Shown here one piece after another: positions 26,421 through 37,443 of a stretch of 64,000 nt of DNA. The DNA lies in the NCBI RefSeq assembly GCF_003201565.1, contig NZ_QJJP01000001.1:124001-188000 (forward strand). Direction: 5' to 3'. Under the pieces are notes generated by a model that was given only the letters and a program-made list of their open reading frames with translations, ran no database searches and was not told the origin of the DNA. The DNA comes from Nitrosomonas sp. Nm84 (GTDB lineage: Bacteria > Pseudomonadota > Gammaproteobacteria > Burkholderiales > Nitrosomonadaceae). Position numbers and translations under genes: made by a program. Position 1 is the stretch's first letter, and every line of letters starts with the position of its first letter.

Positions 26421-27455
26421 ATGTTTGTTAGAAGAAATATCTCTTTACCTAACCTATTCGACTGGAGCTGGCTACATCTGGTTTGGCTCCTGATGCTGTC
26501 TTCCGCAATCGCCTTGATGTATTACTTCAAGATAGTAACATTTCAGCTACCATGGCTTCCTGTTTCAATTATTGGTACTGCGGTCGCTATTTTTATCGGT
26601 TTTAAAAACAGTAATGCTTACGCTCGAATGTGGGAAGCTCGCAAAATTTGGGGAGCAATAGTTAATAGCAGTAGAACTTGGGGAATGTATGTAGATGGTT
26701 ATATCTCCAACCAATTTACCCAAAATAAGCAATCCGACGAAACTATCCATCAAATAAAGAAAAGACTCATTTACAGACACATTGCTTGGCTTTACACGCT
26801 CAGAAGCCAACTTTTAATTGTCACTCCCTGGGAGCTTGCTGGACAAAAAGGACATACAGGAAGCCGAGCCAAGTATTACCAGAAAAAATACGGTCTAGGT
26901 CTGATTGAAGAAGAAGTCGCGCGCATTGAGTTGGGAAAATTTCTTCCCGCCGATGAACATGACAGACTGATAGCAAATGCCAACACAGCCACGCAAATTA
27001 TTAATGAGCAATCCAGAGATCTATCAAGATTGCGAGAGCAAGGTCTAATTAACGATTTTGGTCAGATGGAATTAATGAAAGTGCTTTCTCATTGTTACGA
27101 ACATCAAGGAAAAAGCGAGCGCATCAAGAAATTTCCGCTGCCCAGGCAGTATGCGAACATAAATCGTTACTTTATAGGCCTGTTCATTTTCCTTTTCCCA
27201 TTTAGCATGATTCCCTCCTTACTACAGATTGACGATTGGGGTATTTTTATCGCCATTTCCATCACGACAGTGGTCGGATGGGTTTATGTGATGATGGAGC
27301 TAGTCGGGGACTATTCGGAGAATCCATTCCAAGGAATGGGTTTTGACATCCCCATGCTTTCCCTATGCCGTACTATTGAAATTGATCTTCTTGAAATGCT
27401 GGGAGAAAAAAAACTGCCTCCCAGTGTTGGAGCAAAAAACGGAATACTGATGTGA
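26421..27455 (+). CDS. Bestrophin-family membrane channel
   Basis: The 344-residue protein has the bestrophin/YneE layout: two N-terminal helices (about 15-40 and 43-60), the segment FIGFKNSNAYARMWEARKIW, a long cytoplasmic helical region and two further helices near 250-290. The motif ENPFQGMGFDIPM near the end is typical. Bacterial bestrophins form pentameric channels, often for cations rather than Cl-. GGAG precedes the ATG. No neighbour explains its role. Confidence 0.85.
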   Translation: MFVRRNISLPNLFDWSWLHLVWLLMLSSAIALMYYFKIVTFQLPWLPVSIIGTAVAIFIGFKNSNAYARMWEARKIWGAIVNSSRTWGMYVDGYISNQFTQNKQSDETIHQIKKRLIYRHIAWLYTLRSQLLIVTPWELAGQKGHTGSRAKYYQKKYGLGLIEEEVARIELGKFLPADEHDRLIANANTATQIINEQSRDLSRLREQGLINDFGQMELMKVLSHCYEHQGKSERIKKFPLPRQYANINRYFIGLFIFLFPFSMIPSLLQIDDWGIFIAISITTVVGWVYVMMELVGDYSENPFQGMGFDIPMLSLCRTIEIDLLEMLGEKKLPPSVGAKNGILM

Positions 27456-27632
27456 GGGCTCTGTTGCAACAGAAATGCAACAAAAACGGTGTCAAAAACG
27501 GCAAAAAACCTATTCGGAATTTACAAAGAGAGTAATCATACAGTATCTCGTGCAGGCCGTTTAATTCAAACACCAACCTTGATCCTTTATGCATAATTAC
27601 CTGCACTTGTATGCATTACATAAGGAGATATC

Positions 27633-27827
27633 ATGAGAACCACTCTGGATTTACCCGAAAATTTACTCAATAAAGCAATGCGAGTAACCCACACCGAAAC
27701 CAAAACCGCTGTTATCGTGTTGGCACTAGAGGAGTTAATCCGGAAATCAAAAATTTCGGATCTTAAGAAATTCAAAGGAAAAATCGAATTGGATATTAAC
27801 CTTGATGAAATTCGAGTGCGCCAGTAA
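27633..27827 (+). CDS. VapB-type antitoxin
   Basis: The 64-residue protein starts MRTTLDLPENLLNKAMRVTH, an N-terminal ribbon-helix-helix domain of the type in type II VapB antitoxins. The acidic C-terminal tail should wrap the toxin. AAGGAGA precedes the ATG. Its stop overlaps the toxin start by one base (TAATG), as is usual in these modules. It should repress its own promoter together with the toxin. Confidence 0.88.
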   Translation: MRTTLDLPENLLNKAMRVTHTETKTAVIVLALEELIRKSKISDLKKFKGKIELDINLDEIRVRQ

Positions 27828-28216
27828 TGGCGGTATTGGTCGATACGTCTGCCTGGATCGATTATTTTCGAACCGGTAATAAATCAGCCGAACTGGATGA
27901 TCTCATCGACGAAAACGTTATCGTTACCAACGATTTTATTTTGGCCGAATTAATCCCCTTCTTAAAGCTGAAGCGGCAAGCAAAAGTAGTTAAATTGCTG
28001 AGCGAAATAAATCGACTCCCGCTGCAAATTGATTGGGACGATATTATGGATACGCAATTCAAGTACTTAAAATCCGGATCCAATGGGATTGGCATTCCCG
28101 ATCTCATCATTGCTCAAAATGCAAAGGAAAACCACTGTACAATATTTTCGCTCGACAAACATTTCCAAATGTTGGGCCAAGTTATTAAAGTCAAACTATA
28201 CCGAGCAAAAGATTAA
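27827..28216 (+). CDS. VapC-type PIN-domain toxin
   Basis: The 129-residue PIN domain carries the acidic active-site residues Asp6 (VLVDTSAWID), Glu41 (ILAELIPF), Asp92 (GIPDLIIAQ) and Asp110 (SLDKHF). These coordinate Mg2+ for RNA cleavage. All are present, so the toxin looks intact. It is translationally coupled to the antitoxin. The RNA target is unknown. Confidence 0.92.
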   Translation: MAVLVDTSAWIDYFRTGNKSAELDDLIDENVIVTNDFILAELIPFLKLKRQAKVVKLLSEINRLPLQIDWDDIMDTQFKYLKSGSNGIGIPDLIIAQNAKENHCTIFSLDKHFQMLGQVIKVKLYRAKD

Positions 28217-28347
28217 CAACGTCTAAACTTTGGTGATTCGATTCTCTGACACATATTCAGTGGGGTCATGGGATTAGATACCGAATCGCGATCTATCTGC
28301 AATTTCATCCATTATTCAGGCATAAGAACTCAACTCTCCTGACGCCA

Positions 28348-30393
28348 TCATTCAACTATCACCTGCTGCACCCGCATCGGCCAAATCCCTTTCTCAACCG
28401 CCTGCCGACCATCAAACGCAATATAACTCTGCCGCCCGTAATGTGGTAACGGACGGATCAGGGCTTCAAGTGATGCGGCATCTTTTGCGGAAATGATCGC
28501 GAGTGATGCGCCATCGTTACGTGCTAATGTCCACGCTTGTGCAGTGCCCTTTTTGTTGATTTCATCCGGTCTGACTGGCAATTGTTTGGCGGCAAGCCAG
28601 GCATCGACTTCGGATTGCAGGCCGATGATGAGCGTCGGTGCTGCGGATAATGGCGCGTTGGATGCAATGATGTGTGGATTCTGGTCTTGCAATTTACCGG
28701 CAAGTGTTTCGGCGATTTTCCGCACGTCGGTTTTATCAGATAAAAGAACAGTCTGTGTCGATGGATTAACCATCACTTCGCGCAGGATAGGCGGTGCTTC
28801 GCCGGGCGCCAATTGGCGGAATAAGCGCAACTCCGGATCGAGTGAAACGGACAAGGGCTTTTCCGACAGCGTCAGCGTGAAAGTCTGTTGCTCCTGCTGC
28901 AAATCGAGTACATGAGTTTGCGTGCCCTGCTCGCTTTGGATGGCAATCGGAACCTGTAATTGATAGATCGGATCGGATTGTTTCAATGTAATCGTCAATC
29001 CATGACCGGAATCAGCCGGAATACTGTTCACTTCGCTGATCGCAATCGTGGGTGCGCCGCTGCGATCCAGCCATTGCGTGAAAAACGGCTGCAGATTGTG
29101 CCCTGAAATGATTTCAAACATCTTTTGCAATTGTTGCCAGGAGGTGATCTTAAAACGCTGTACCGCCCATAATCCCTGCAGCGCGCGCTGAAAAACCTCA
29201 TCGCCCAATTGATCCCGCAGCATGAAGAAAAACATCGCAGCTTTGTTATAGCCGACAATCTTCGATGCGCCATGGGTACGCGAAGTAAATGCCGTCAGCG
29301 GTGCGTCTTGTCCCGGTTGCAGTGCGGCGAAATCACGCAGCCAGCCCAGGCGCATTTCCCGCGCGGCTTCGCTGCTTTCCTGTTCTTTATACGTGTAATC
29401 GGCCATGAAAGTCGTCAGGCCTTCCGACCAATTTCCGCTCCTGTAATCCGGATACACCCCGTTGCCCCACCAATTGTGCAGCACTTCATGGCCGAGCGAG
29501 GTATCGCGGATAAACGGCAATTGCAACACATTGATGCCAAGATAAGTCAGTGTGGGCATGCCGAAGCCGGTGGGAGTCGGGCTGGAAACCACGCTGAATT
29601 CGCTGTACGGATATTCGCCGATCCACGCTTCATACATTTTCAGATAACGCTTCACGGCATCCAAGTAATCCGTTGACAAGCCGCTGATTTGCGGATGAAA
29701 ATAAGTGCGCAACTGGACTGGACGCTGGTTGATGCTCTGATGTGTCTGCGTTTCAACCACATACGGCCCGGCCATCAAATCGATGCCTTCTGCCGGGTGA
29801 GAAAATTCAAACGCTGCTTGATAGCCTTGTTCCGAATCACTTTCCTCAGTCAATCGACCTGCGACCAGACCACGTTGCCCCGCAGGCAATTCCAGCTTGA
29901 CTTTATAGCGCGCCAGTTCGCCTGCAACGCGCGGATACCAGCCGGACGCATCGGGCAGAAACGTGCCGGCTGCACCGCTGACAGCGATGGGTCTGCCCAG
30001 CGTCTGTTGATGATCGAGCGAATCATCCAGCGGCGCCAATTTTCCCTGCCAATGAATCACAAATTGATACTCCTGGCTGAAACTAAATGGTATGTGCCAG
30101 GAATGCGGTTGATTGCTCCGTTCACGGCCAATGCCCAGTGGCGCATCGTTAAAAAGTGCGTGGGTGACTTCAAAGGAGGCGCCCAACAACAAGCGTAACT
30201 CCTTGGGCCGTTTGATGGTGATGATGCTTTTTCCTTCGAAGGTACGATTAGCCGGATCGATTCGCACCGTGATGTCATAATCAATTTCGTTAACCTTAGT
30301 AGGCTCATGAGCTGGCGCAGCGAGCGCAAATTGTGCAATAGCGCAGCTCAATAAAAAAACCCAGCAGAATTTGATGAATGTACGTTCCGTCAT
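28348..30393 (-). CDS. M1-family zinc aminopeptidase, exported
   Basis: A signal peptide is present (residues 1-25, cleavage near AALA). The gluzincin motif HEVLH at 302-306 and Glu324 in NWSEGL (HExxH-x17-E) form the zinc site. The usual GAMEN substrate loop is replaced by a GFGMPT segment near 276-281, so specificity may differ from PepN. It is 681 residues and should act in the periplasm or at the envelope. It lies 18 bp downstream of the ChaN-PDZ gene on the same strand, which suggests one transcript. Confidence 0.88.
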   Translation of the reverse strand: MTERTFIKFCWVFLLSCAIAQFALAAPAHEPTKVNEIDYDITVRIDPANRTFEGKSIITIKRPKELRLLLGASFEVTHALFNDAPLGIGRERSNQPHSWHIPFSFSQEYQFVIHWQGKLAPLDDSLDHQQTLGRPIAVSGAAGTFLPDASGWYPRVAGELARYKVKLELPAGQRGLVAGRLTEESDSEQGYQAAFEFSHPAEGIDLMAGPYVVETQTHQSINQRPVQLRTYFHPQISGLSTDYLDAVKRYLKMYEAWIGEYPYSEFSVVSSPTPTGFGMPTLTYLGINVLQLPFIRDTSLGHEVLHNWWGNGVYPDYRSGNWSEGLTTFMADYTYKEQESSEAAREMRLGWLRDFAALQPGQDAPLTAFTSRTHGASKIVGYNKAAMFFFMLRDQLGDEVFQRALQGLWAVQRFKITSWQQLQKMFEIISGHNLQPFFTQWLDRSGAPTIAISEVNSIPADSGHGLTITLKQSDPIYQLQVPIAIQSEQGTQTHVLDLQQEQQTFTLTLSEKPLSVSLDPELRLFRQLAPGEAPPILREVMVNPSTQTVLLSDKTDVRKIAETLAGKLQDQNPHIIASNAPLSAAPTLIIGLQSEVDAWLAAKQLPVRPDEINKKGTAQAWTLARNDGASLAIISAKDAASLEALIRPLPHYGRQSYIAFDGRQAVEKGIWPMRVQQVIVE

Positions 30394-30411
30394 AGTTTCG
30401 TGCAGTAAGGG

Positions 30412-31644
30412 TTAGTGTTTCAATGCCGGAAATTTGGCAATGATCTGTAATTCCTGCTCGTCTCTTTTGATGGTTAGCGGTAACCAGGTTCCCGGCGCCT
30501 GACGTTTAACGATATTGATCACATCTTCGGTCTCTTTAAGCGGTAGCCCTGCCATTTCAATAATCACATCGGAATCCTGCAACTTGGCGGCTTCAGCAAT
30601 GCTGTTTTTTTCCACCTGCAGCACCACGGCGCCGCCTCGGCCCATTTCGTAGCGAATTCCCAGGCGTTGGAATTGTGGCCGGAAAGATTCGGAAACATGC
30701 GGCAACACGCCGAATACCGCATCCGCCACGCCTGTCACGAGGTTTTTGCAGGATTTATCGCTGTCCCACGGCAATAATGCGGCAACATTCCTGACGCCCA
30801 GGTCATGCAATTGGTGCGCGACACCAAAACCGTGCAGCACATGGCCCGTGCCCATAACACCCACGACCAGCGGTTTTTCCGCGCCGGTGGATTCCGCCAC
30901 GGCTTGTTGCAATATTTGCGCCATGGCACGATCCCATAGTTGTTGACCGCCGATGAAACGTCTGAAATCAGCATCGTCCTGGGAGATTTCGCCTGTTTTC
31001 TTATCTTTGCGATCGTGCTGTTTATAAATCGGCAGTAAATAATCCACATACGCTTGGCTGGGTTCTGCAGGGTGCGTCAAGCCTTCGCGCTCTTCCACCG
31101 GAATGCCATAGAAACCCTTTTCCGCTACCTGGCGGCGCAGGTTTGTTTCAATATTCAATGCCCGCATCGGAATACGATTCATGCGCGCGAAATGAAATAA
31201 TGGCAGATACAGATTGGCGTCGGTATTCCATACCCGATCCCACTCGGCAACCCGCAGAAACTCTTTTTCACTCAGCTTGCCGGCCACCCATTGATCCAAC
31301 GCTGCTTGTACGCGACGTGGAAACATTTCAAAACCGATGACCATATTGGGACGCATCGCATACAGGGCAATGAGTGTCTGCAATTGCCAGCGGTGATGAT
31401 CTGCATTGATGTGCGTTTCACCCAGCAATACTACCGATGCTTTTGCTGCGCGTGCAATCACGTCCTGTTGCGTCGTCCGACCGGAGCCCGGCACAACCCA
31501 ATCCCCTAATGCCACACACTGATTGAGTGTGGGTTTTTTCGCCGGTTTAACGGCGGTGGCCCAGGCGTTACTCCAACATAAACTCAGTAGCAATACGATC
31601 ATACTCAGCATTCTGTTGCGTCGAGTTACACTAAAATTTGTCAT
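30412..31644 (-). CDS. ChaN-like (haem-binding/uptake) domain fused to a PDZ domain
   Basis: A hydrophobic signal sequence (residues 10-30) precedes the ChaN domain. Its hallmarks are VVLLGETHINADHH, VIGFEMFPRRVQ and VGVMGTGHVLHG. ChaN homologues are lipoproteins or exported proteins that bind haem. After about residue 325 there is a PDZ domain (GGAVVLQVEKNSIAEAAKLQ, then SDVIIEMAGLPLKETEDV). Such a fusion would recognise C-termini or regulate assembly. The gene is followed 18 bp later by the M1 peptidase gene. The role is inferred from the domains. Confidence 0.85.
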   Translation of the reverse strand: MTNFSVTRRNRMLSMIVLLLSLCWSNAWATAVKPAKKPTLNQCVALGDWVVPGSGRTTQQDVIARAAKASVVLLGETHINADHHRWQLQTLIALYAMRPNMVIGFEMFPRRVQAALDQWVAGKLSEKEFLRVAEWDRVWNTDANLYLPLFHFARMNRIPMRALNIETNLRRQVAEKGFYGIPVEEREGLTHPAEPSQAYVDYLLPIYKQHDRKDKKTGEISQDDADFRRFIGGQQLWDRAMAQILQQAVAESTGAEKPLVVGVMGTGHVLHGFGVAHQLHDLGVRNVAALLPWDSDKSCKNLVTGVADAVFGVLPHVSESFRPQFQRLGIRYEMGRGGAVVLQVEKNSIAEAAKLQDSDVIIEMAGLPLKETEDVINIVKRQAPGTWLPLTIKRDEQELQIIAKFPALKH

Positions 31645-31679
31645 TTTTGTTATCCTGTTAACGGATCAATTGATTCGGG

Positions 31680-34600
31680 CTATCCAACCCATTTGCGGGC
31701 ATTTCTGAACAAGCGCATCCAGGGTCCATCTTCCTTTGCATCGGACTTCAAATGCTCGGGATACCAGGAATGCTGCGTAACCCGAAACACCCGCTCCGGA
31801 TGCGGCATTAGCACATTAAAACGCCCATCCAATGTGGTTAGCCCGGTTATTCCTTGGTGCGATCCATTGGGGTTATAGGGATACTGTTCAGTGACTTGCC
31901 CATGATTGTCCACAAAACGTACCGTCACCAATGCAGCCACATTGTCAGGTTGACCGGCAGAAAATTCAACCTTGCCCTCACCGTGGGCTACCGTGATCGG
32001 CATCCGGCTACCTGCCATGCCGTCAAAAAATAATGATGGGCCTGGCTGTATTTCCACCATGGCAAAACGCGCCTCAAACTGTTCCGACACATTGCGCTTA
32101 AAACGCGGCCACGATTCAGCGCCGGGAATGATTTCATGCAGATTGCTCATCATCTGACAACCATTGCAAACACCCAATGCGAACGTGTCGCCGCGCTGGA
32201 AAAAAGCCTCGAATTCATCACGTGCACGCGCATTGAATAAAATCGATTTGGCCCAACCTTCACCCGCACCGAGCACATCGCCATAGGAAAAACCGCCGCA
32301 TGCGACAAATCCTTTGAAATCCTTTAATAACACACGACCTGCAATGATATCGCTCATGTGCACATCGAATGCAGTAAAGCCTGCCCGGTCGAACGCTGCC
32401 GCCATTTCCACATGGCCATTGACGCCTTGCTCGCGCAGAATCGCCATGCGAGGACGCACGCCGGTTTGAATATACGGTGCGGCGATATCCTCATTCGCAT
32501 CAAAACGCAGTGCAACCTGAAGACCGGGATCTGCGACATCGAGAATACGATCGTATTCCTGTTGCGCACACACCGGATTGTCACGCAGTTTTTGCATCTG
32601 ATAGGTAGTTTCCGACCAGGCGCGCTGCAAATCCACGCGCTTTTCCGCCAACACCGGCTTGTTATTGCGCATAAAGCGGATTTCATCAGTGGCATTCAAC
32701 CGTCCGATCACAAAGCTGACATCGCGCAAGCCGACTGCGGTCAACACCTGCATGACGTCATGGCGTTGCGCGGTGTTAATTTGCAGTACAGCACCCAATT
32801 CCTCATTGAATAGCACCGCAAACAAACGCTCCATAAACCTGCCACCCAGTTGTTCCGGCTGCAATTCAGAACCGTCGATATCGCTGCTATGCGCATCAAA
32901 ACACAATTGATCAAGATTCACCGTTAATCCGGTGTATCCGGCAAAGGCCATTTCGCACAATGCCACGAACAGGCCGCCATCGGAGCGGTCATGATACGCC
33001 AACAGCTTATCTTCCTGATTCAACTGTTGGCTCGCAGCAAACAATGCCTTGAGCCTGTCTGCGCCTGTCTTGCCGTCGATGTCGGGTGCCACATTACCCA
33101 CTTGCTTATACACTTGCGCCAACGCCGAGCCACCCAGCCGATTTCGTCCCTGCCCTAGATCGATCAAGATCAATTCGGTATCGCCGCAATCGGTGCGCAA
33201 TTGCGGCGTCAAGGTTTTGCGCACATCGGTGACATTGGCAAATGCGGAAATGATCAGCGACAACGGCGCTGTCACTTCCTTGCGGACTCTTTCATGGGTG
33301 TTTTTGTCTGTTTCTTCCCAGACCGTCTTCATCGACATCGAGTCTTTCCCCACCGGTATGCTGATGCCCAGTTGCGGGCATAGTTCCATGCCGACGCTAT
33401 GCACCGCGTCATATAACCCGGCATCTTCGCCCGGATGGCCGGCTGCCGCCATCCAGTTAGCGGATAGTTTGATTTTGCTGATCTCCGCAATCGGTGCCGC
33501 TGCGATATTGGTGATGGCTTCTCCCACTGCCATTCTTGCTGCCGCCACAGGATCGATCAGCGCCAACGGCGTACGTTCCCCAATGGCAAATGCTTCACCC
33601 AGATAGGTTTGGTAACCCATGCTAGTCACAGCGACGTCGGCAACCGGAATCTGCCACGGACCGACCATCTGATCACGCGCCGATAATCCGCCGACGCTGC
33701 GATCACCAATGGCAATTAAAAAGGTTTTGTCAGCCACCGCAGGCAAACGTAACACCCGGTAGGCGGCTTCGGTCAGATTCACACCGGACAAATCAATGGC
33801 GGGTAATATGCTGTTATTGTGCATCACATCGCGCGTCATTTTCGGCGGCTTACCAAGCAATACCGGCAACGGCATGTCCACCGGCGGCGTTGCCGATTGC
33901 TGATCAGTCACGATCAATTGTTCATCGGCAGTGGCTTCACCCACGACGGAAAACGGACAGCGTTCGCGCTCACAAATGCTTTGAAATACCGCCAGTGATT
34001 CCGGCTTGATCGCCAGAACATAGCGCTCCTGCGCTTCGTTACTCCAGATTTGCATTGGCGACATACTGGTTTCCTCGGACGGAATATCGCGCAAATTGAA
34101 CCGCCCGCCTCTGCCGGAATCATGCACCAATTCCGGAAACGCATTGGATAAACCGCCCGCGCCGACATCATGAATGAATAAAATCGGATTATCAGCGCCG
34201 GTTCTTTGCAACTGCCAGCAGCGGTCGATCACTTCCTGCGCGCGCCGCTCCATTTCCGGATTACCGCGCTGCACCGAATCGAAATCCAGTGCTTCGGTAT
34301 TGCTGCCGGTATCCATACTGGAAGCCGCGCCGCCGCCCAAGCCGATCAGCATACCCGGTCCACCCAGTTGAATCAGCAATGCACCCGGTGGAAATTTTTC
34401 CTTGCGCACGTGCCGATCGGAAATCTGCCCGACGCCGCCCGCTAACATGATCGGTTTGTGATAGCCGCGCATTTCTCCGGCGACACGCTCCTCGAAAGTA
34501 CGGAAATAACCCGCCAGGTTAGGCCGTCCGAATTCATTATTAAACGCTGCCCCGCCAATCGGCCCTTCCAGCATGATCTGCAACGCCGAAGCAATGCGCG

Positions 34601-35696
34601 CCGGCTTGCCGTAAGTTGATGAGTCATCGGCAGAAGGGAAACGATCGTATTCCCACGGTTGCGTGTAGCCGGGGATATTCAGATTGGACACCGAAAAACC
34701 GGATAATCCGGCCTTTGGCTTGGCACCACGACCGGTTGCACCTTCATCGCGGATTTCCCCGCCAACACCGGTGGCCGCACCGGGGAAAGGCGAAATGGCG
34801 GTCGGATGATTATGCGTTTCGACTTTCATCAAGATATGCGTTTGTTCCTGGGCATAGCCATAAACCTGCCGATCGCCGGGGTAGAAACGTGCAATTTCTG
34901 CGCCTTCGATGACGCTGGCGTTATCCGCATAAGCCACTAACGTGCCTTGCGGATGCGTTTGATGGGTGTTGCGTATCATCGCAAACAGCGATTTATCCTG
35001 CGATTTTCCATCCACAATCCAATCCGCATTAAATATTTTATGGCGGCAATGTTCGGAATTGGCCTGGGCGAACATCATCAATTCAACATCCGTCGGATCG
35101 CGTTGCACTCGTTGAAAATGTTGCAACAAATATTCGATTTCATCCGCTGATAATGCCAGTCCCATGGCTTGATTCGCCTGCCGCAGCGCTTCGATACCGC
35201 CATGCCGCACATCAATCGCGTTGAGCGGTTTCGGTGCAAAATGCTGAAATAATTTGGTTGCATCGTCAAACGAAGCAAACACGGCTTCCGTCATGCGGTC
35301 ATGCAGCAAAGACACGAGACGCGCTTTATCTTCAATTGAGAGCTGTGTATGACATTGAATGTAATATGCGATACCACGCTCAATGCGCATCACTGCAGTT
35401 AACCCGCAGTGATGCGCAATATCCGTCGCTTTACTGGACCAGGGGGAAATTGTGCCCGGACGCGGCAACACCAAGAAGAATTCACCAGGATGCTGATTGC
35501 TTTCCTGAGCCGAGTCATCATTGAGTAACCTCCTCAGCGCGTTGAATTCCTCAATCTGCAAATTCCGTGTCATCGAACAAAAATGCCAATATTCGGTAGC
35601 TACCGAGGATACTTGCAGATCCAGCGTGTTAATTTCTTTGAGTAATTTTTCCAGACGAAACGAAGATAGCGCACGTCCACCACAGAATTGGAGCAT
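31680..35696 (-). CDS. purL: Phosphoribosylformylglycinamidine synthase (PurL, large type)
   Basis: The 1338-residue single-chain enzyme catalyses the fourth step of purine synthesis, converting FGAR to FGAM with glutamine and ATP. The N-terminal PurS-like part, two AIRS-like domains ([30 protein letters not shown]-type motif) and the C-terminal glutamine amidotransferase are in order. The amidotransferase Cys is in [10 protein letters not shown] and the His/Glu are in LMPHPERVF. Length is close to the 1295 of E. coli. The start is the ATG at 35696. It is divergent from the NAD(P)HX repair gene. Confidence 0.95.
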   Translation of the reverse strand: MLQFCGGRALSSFRLEKLLKEINTLDLQVSSVATEYWHFCSMTRNLQIEEFNALRRLLNDDSAQESNQHPGEFFLVLPRPGTISPWSSKATDIAHHCGLTAVMRIERGIAYYIQCHTQLSIEDKARLVSLLHDRMTEAVFASFDDATKLFQHFAPKPLNAIDVRHGGIEALRQANQAMGLALSADEIEYLLQHFQRVQRDPTDVELMMFAQANSEHCRHKIFNADWIVDGKSQDKSLFAMIRNTHQTHPQGTLVAYADNASVIEGAEIARFYPGDRQVYGYAQEQTHILMKVETHNHPTAISPFPGAATGVGGEIRDEGATGRGAKPKAGLSGFSVSNLNIPGYTQPWEYDRFPSADDSSTYGKPARIASALQIMLEGPIGGAAFNNEFGRPNLAGYFRTFEERVAGEMRGYHKPIMLAGGVGQISDRHVRKEKFPPGALLIQLGGPGMLIGLGGGAASSMDTGSNTEALDFDSVQRGNPEMERRAQEVIDRCWQLQRTGADNPILFIHDVGAGGLSNAFPELVHDSGRGGRFNLRDIPSEETSMSPMQIWSNEAQERYVLAIKPESLAVFQSICERERCPFSVVGEATADEQLIVTDQQSATPPVDMPLPVLLGKPPKMTRDVMHNNSILPAIDLSGVNLTEAAYRVLRLPAVADKTFLIAIGDRSVGGLSARDQMVGPWQIPVADVAVTSMGYQTYLGEAFAIGERTPLALIDPVAAARMAVGEAITNIAAAPIAEISKIKLSANWMAAAGHPGEDAGLYDAVHSVGMELCPQLGISIPVGKDSMSMKTVWEETDKNTHERVRKEVTAPLSLIISAFANVTDVRKTLTPQLRTDCGDTELILIDLGQGRNRLGGSALAQVYKQVGNVAPDIDGKTGADRLKALFAASQQLNQEDKLLAYHDRSDGGLFVALCEMAFAGYTGLTVNLDQLCFDAHSSDIDGSELQPEQLGGRFMERLFAVLFNEELGAVLQINTAQRHDVMQVLTAVGLRDVSFVIGRLNATDEIRFMRNNKPVLAEKRVDLQRAWSETTYQMQKLRDNPVCAQQEYDRILDVADPGLQVALRFDANEDIAAPYIQTGVRPRMAILREQGVNGHVEMAAAFDRAGFTAFDVHMSDIIAGRVLLKDFKGFVACGGFSYGDVLGAGEGWAKSILFNARARDEFEAFFQRGDTFALGVCNGCQMMSNLHEIIPGAESWPRFKRNVSEQFEARFAMVEIQPGPSLFFDGMAGSRMPITVAHGEGKVEFSAGQPDNVAALVTVRFVDNHGQVTEQYPYNPNGSHQGITGLTTLDGRFNVLMPHPERVFRVTQHSWYPEHLKSDAKEDGPWMRLFRNARKWVG

Positions 35697-35770
35697 CAGG
35701 GAATATCAAACGGTTATTTAAAGATTACAATTTTACACGAGAAGATATACTTATCGCTGCTCATCCGACG

Positions 35771-37309
35771 ATGCTAACAAATATGATAAATGCCGATGCT
35801 GTTTTTTTGACTGCTGAAATACGTGACATTGAACATCAGGCCGCAATGCTGCCCGATCCTCCCCATTTGATGGAGAAGGCCGGTCTGGCTGCTGCGCAAG
35901 TCATTCGCAACCAATTGCTTAAACACACGAATCATTCTGTGCTGGTACTCGCCGGCCCAGGCAATAACGGCGGCGATGCTTTTGTTGTGGCACGCTATCT
36001 ACAGGAATGGGGCCATGCGGTTACTGTGGCTTTTACCGGCGACCGCGACCGCGAACCGTTCGACGCCAAGCAAGCGATGCAAGCCTGGCTCGCCAGCGGC
36101 GGCGAAATTTCCGCCGACATCCCCGGCGATCAACACTGGGATGTCGTAATTGATGGTTTATTCGGTATCGGTCTGGATCAATCCAAGCACCGCCCGATCG
36201 AAGGCAAATACCGGGAATGGGTGGATCGCATCAATCAGATGAATGTTCCCATCGCATCGTTGGATATTCCATCCGGCCTGGGCAGCGATGACGGCTGCAT
36301 TTACGGTGCCGCAATACACGCCACCATTACCGTGACATTCATCGGATTAAAACCCGGTCTGTTCACCAACTTCGGGCCTGAGTGCTGCGGCACGGTTGTG
36401 CTGTGTGATCTGGATATCCCGCTCGCCTCACCACCCGTGCCACACATCTGGCTGCTTGATAAAAAACTGGCACAATCGCTGCTGCCCCCTCCCCGCTGTG
36501 CCAATAGCCACAAAGGCACGTTCGGCAATCTCGCCATTCTGGGCGGCGCTACCGGTATGGTCGGCGCGACGTTGCTTGCCGGCCGCTCAGCATTACATCT
36601 GGGCGCTGGACGCGTCTACCTCGGCTTGCTGACTCGCCTTGCCCCACCCGTTGACTTTTTACAACCTGAATTAATGTTGCGCTCGCCTCCGGAGCTTTTC
36701 AAACTGAAATCGTTAGACTGTCTGGTGGTCGGTCCCGGTTTAGGTGACGAACCGGAAGCGCTGTCCTGGCTGGATTGCGCACTCAGTACCGAATGGACCT
36801 TAGTGCTGGATGCCGATGCATTAAATCTGATCGCCATGCATCCGCACCTGGCCAAGAAACTCAGCCAACGTAAAACTCCGAGTGTTTTGACTCCGCATCC
36901 CGCTGAAGCGGCCCGTCTTTTAAAAACGGATACCGATGCCATACAAAACAGCCGTATGGATGCCGCATGTAAAATTTCACAACAACTCAATTGCTACGTA
37001 GTACTGAAAGGTGCCGGCAGCATCTGCTGCTTTCCCGATGGAGAACGTTACATAAATACCAGCGGCAATCCCGGACTCAGTACTGCGGGCACAGGCGATG
37101 TGCTGGCGGGAATGATCGGTTCGTTGATCGCACAAGGCTTGAATCCGGATCATGCGCTGTTGCTGGCGGTTTACCTGCATGGTGCCGCCGCCGATAGCCT
37201 GCTGCAACATAATCACGGCCCATTGGGCATGACTGCATCGGAAATTATTGCTGCTGCGCGTGTTTCGCTGAATGATTGGATTTATCAGAAGATCAATACA
37301 TCTCGATAG
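35771..37309 (+). CDS. nnr: Bifunctional NAD(P)HX epimerase/ADP-dependent dehydratase
   Basis: The 512-residue protein has an N-terminal YjeF_N epimerase domain (GPGNNGGDAFVVAR near 58-71) and a C-terminal ribokinase-like dehydratase (GVVGP-type and STAGTGDVLAGMIG near 440). Together they repair hydrated NADH and NADPH. The start is ATG 35771, 75 bp from the divergent purL start. There is no clear ribosome binding site. This fused form is the standard bacterial arrangement. Confidence 0.93.
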   Translation: MLTNMINADAVFLTAEIRDIEHQAAMLPDPPHLMEKAGLAAAQVIRNQLLKHTNHSVLVLAGPGNNGGDAFVVARYLQEWGHAVTVAFTGDRDREPFDAKQAMQAWLASGGEISADIPGDQHWDVVIDGLFGIGLDQSKHRPIEGKYREWVDRINQMNVPIASLDIPSGLGSDDGCIYGAAIHATITVTFIGLKPGLFTNFGPECCGTVVLCDLDIPLASPPVPHIWLLDKKLAQSLLPPPRCANSHKGTFGNLAILGGATGMVGATLLAGRSALHLGAGRVYLGLLTRLAPPVDFLQPELMLRSPPELFKLKSLDCLVVGPGLGDEPEALSWLDCALSTEWTLVLDADALNLIAMHPHLAKKLSQRKTPSVLTPHPAEAARLLKTDTDAIQNSRMDAACKISQQLNCYVVLKGAGSICCFPDGERYINTSGNPGLSTAGTGDVLAGMIGSLIAQGLNPDHALLLAVYLHGAAADSLLQHNHGPLGMTASEIIAAARVSLNDWIYQKINTSR

Positions 37310-37443
37310 CAAGGTAACAATTTCTTACAGTGCTGCAGGAAAGCAAGTATACTTTCAAAAACAATTGAGTATATTTTATAGCGTTTCAATTAAATGTTAA
37401 CAATTTAGTTCTTTATTAAACTTAAGATAGATAGATTATCCAA

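Noticed and set aside
27457-27481. GGCTCTGTTGCAAC resembling an IS6-family end
   Set aside because: Only one end is present, with no transposase and no partner repeat; the 6-bp hairpin there may be chance.
33049-33606. Open frame antisense to purL (185 codons)
   Set aside because: purL is complete and well conserved across the interval.
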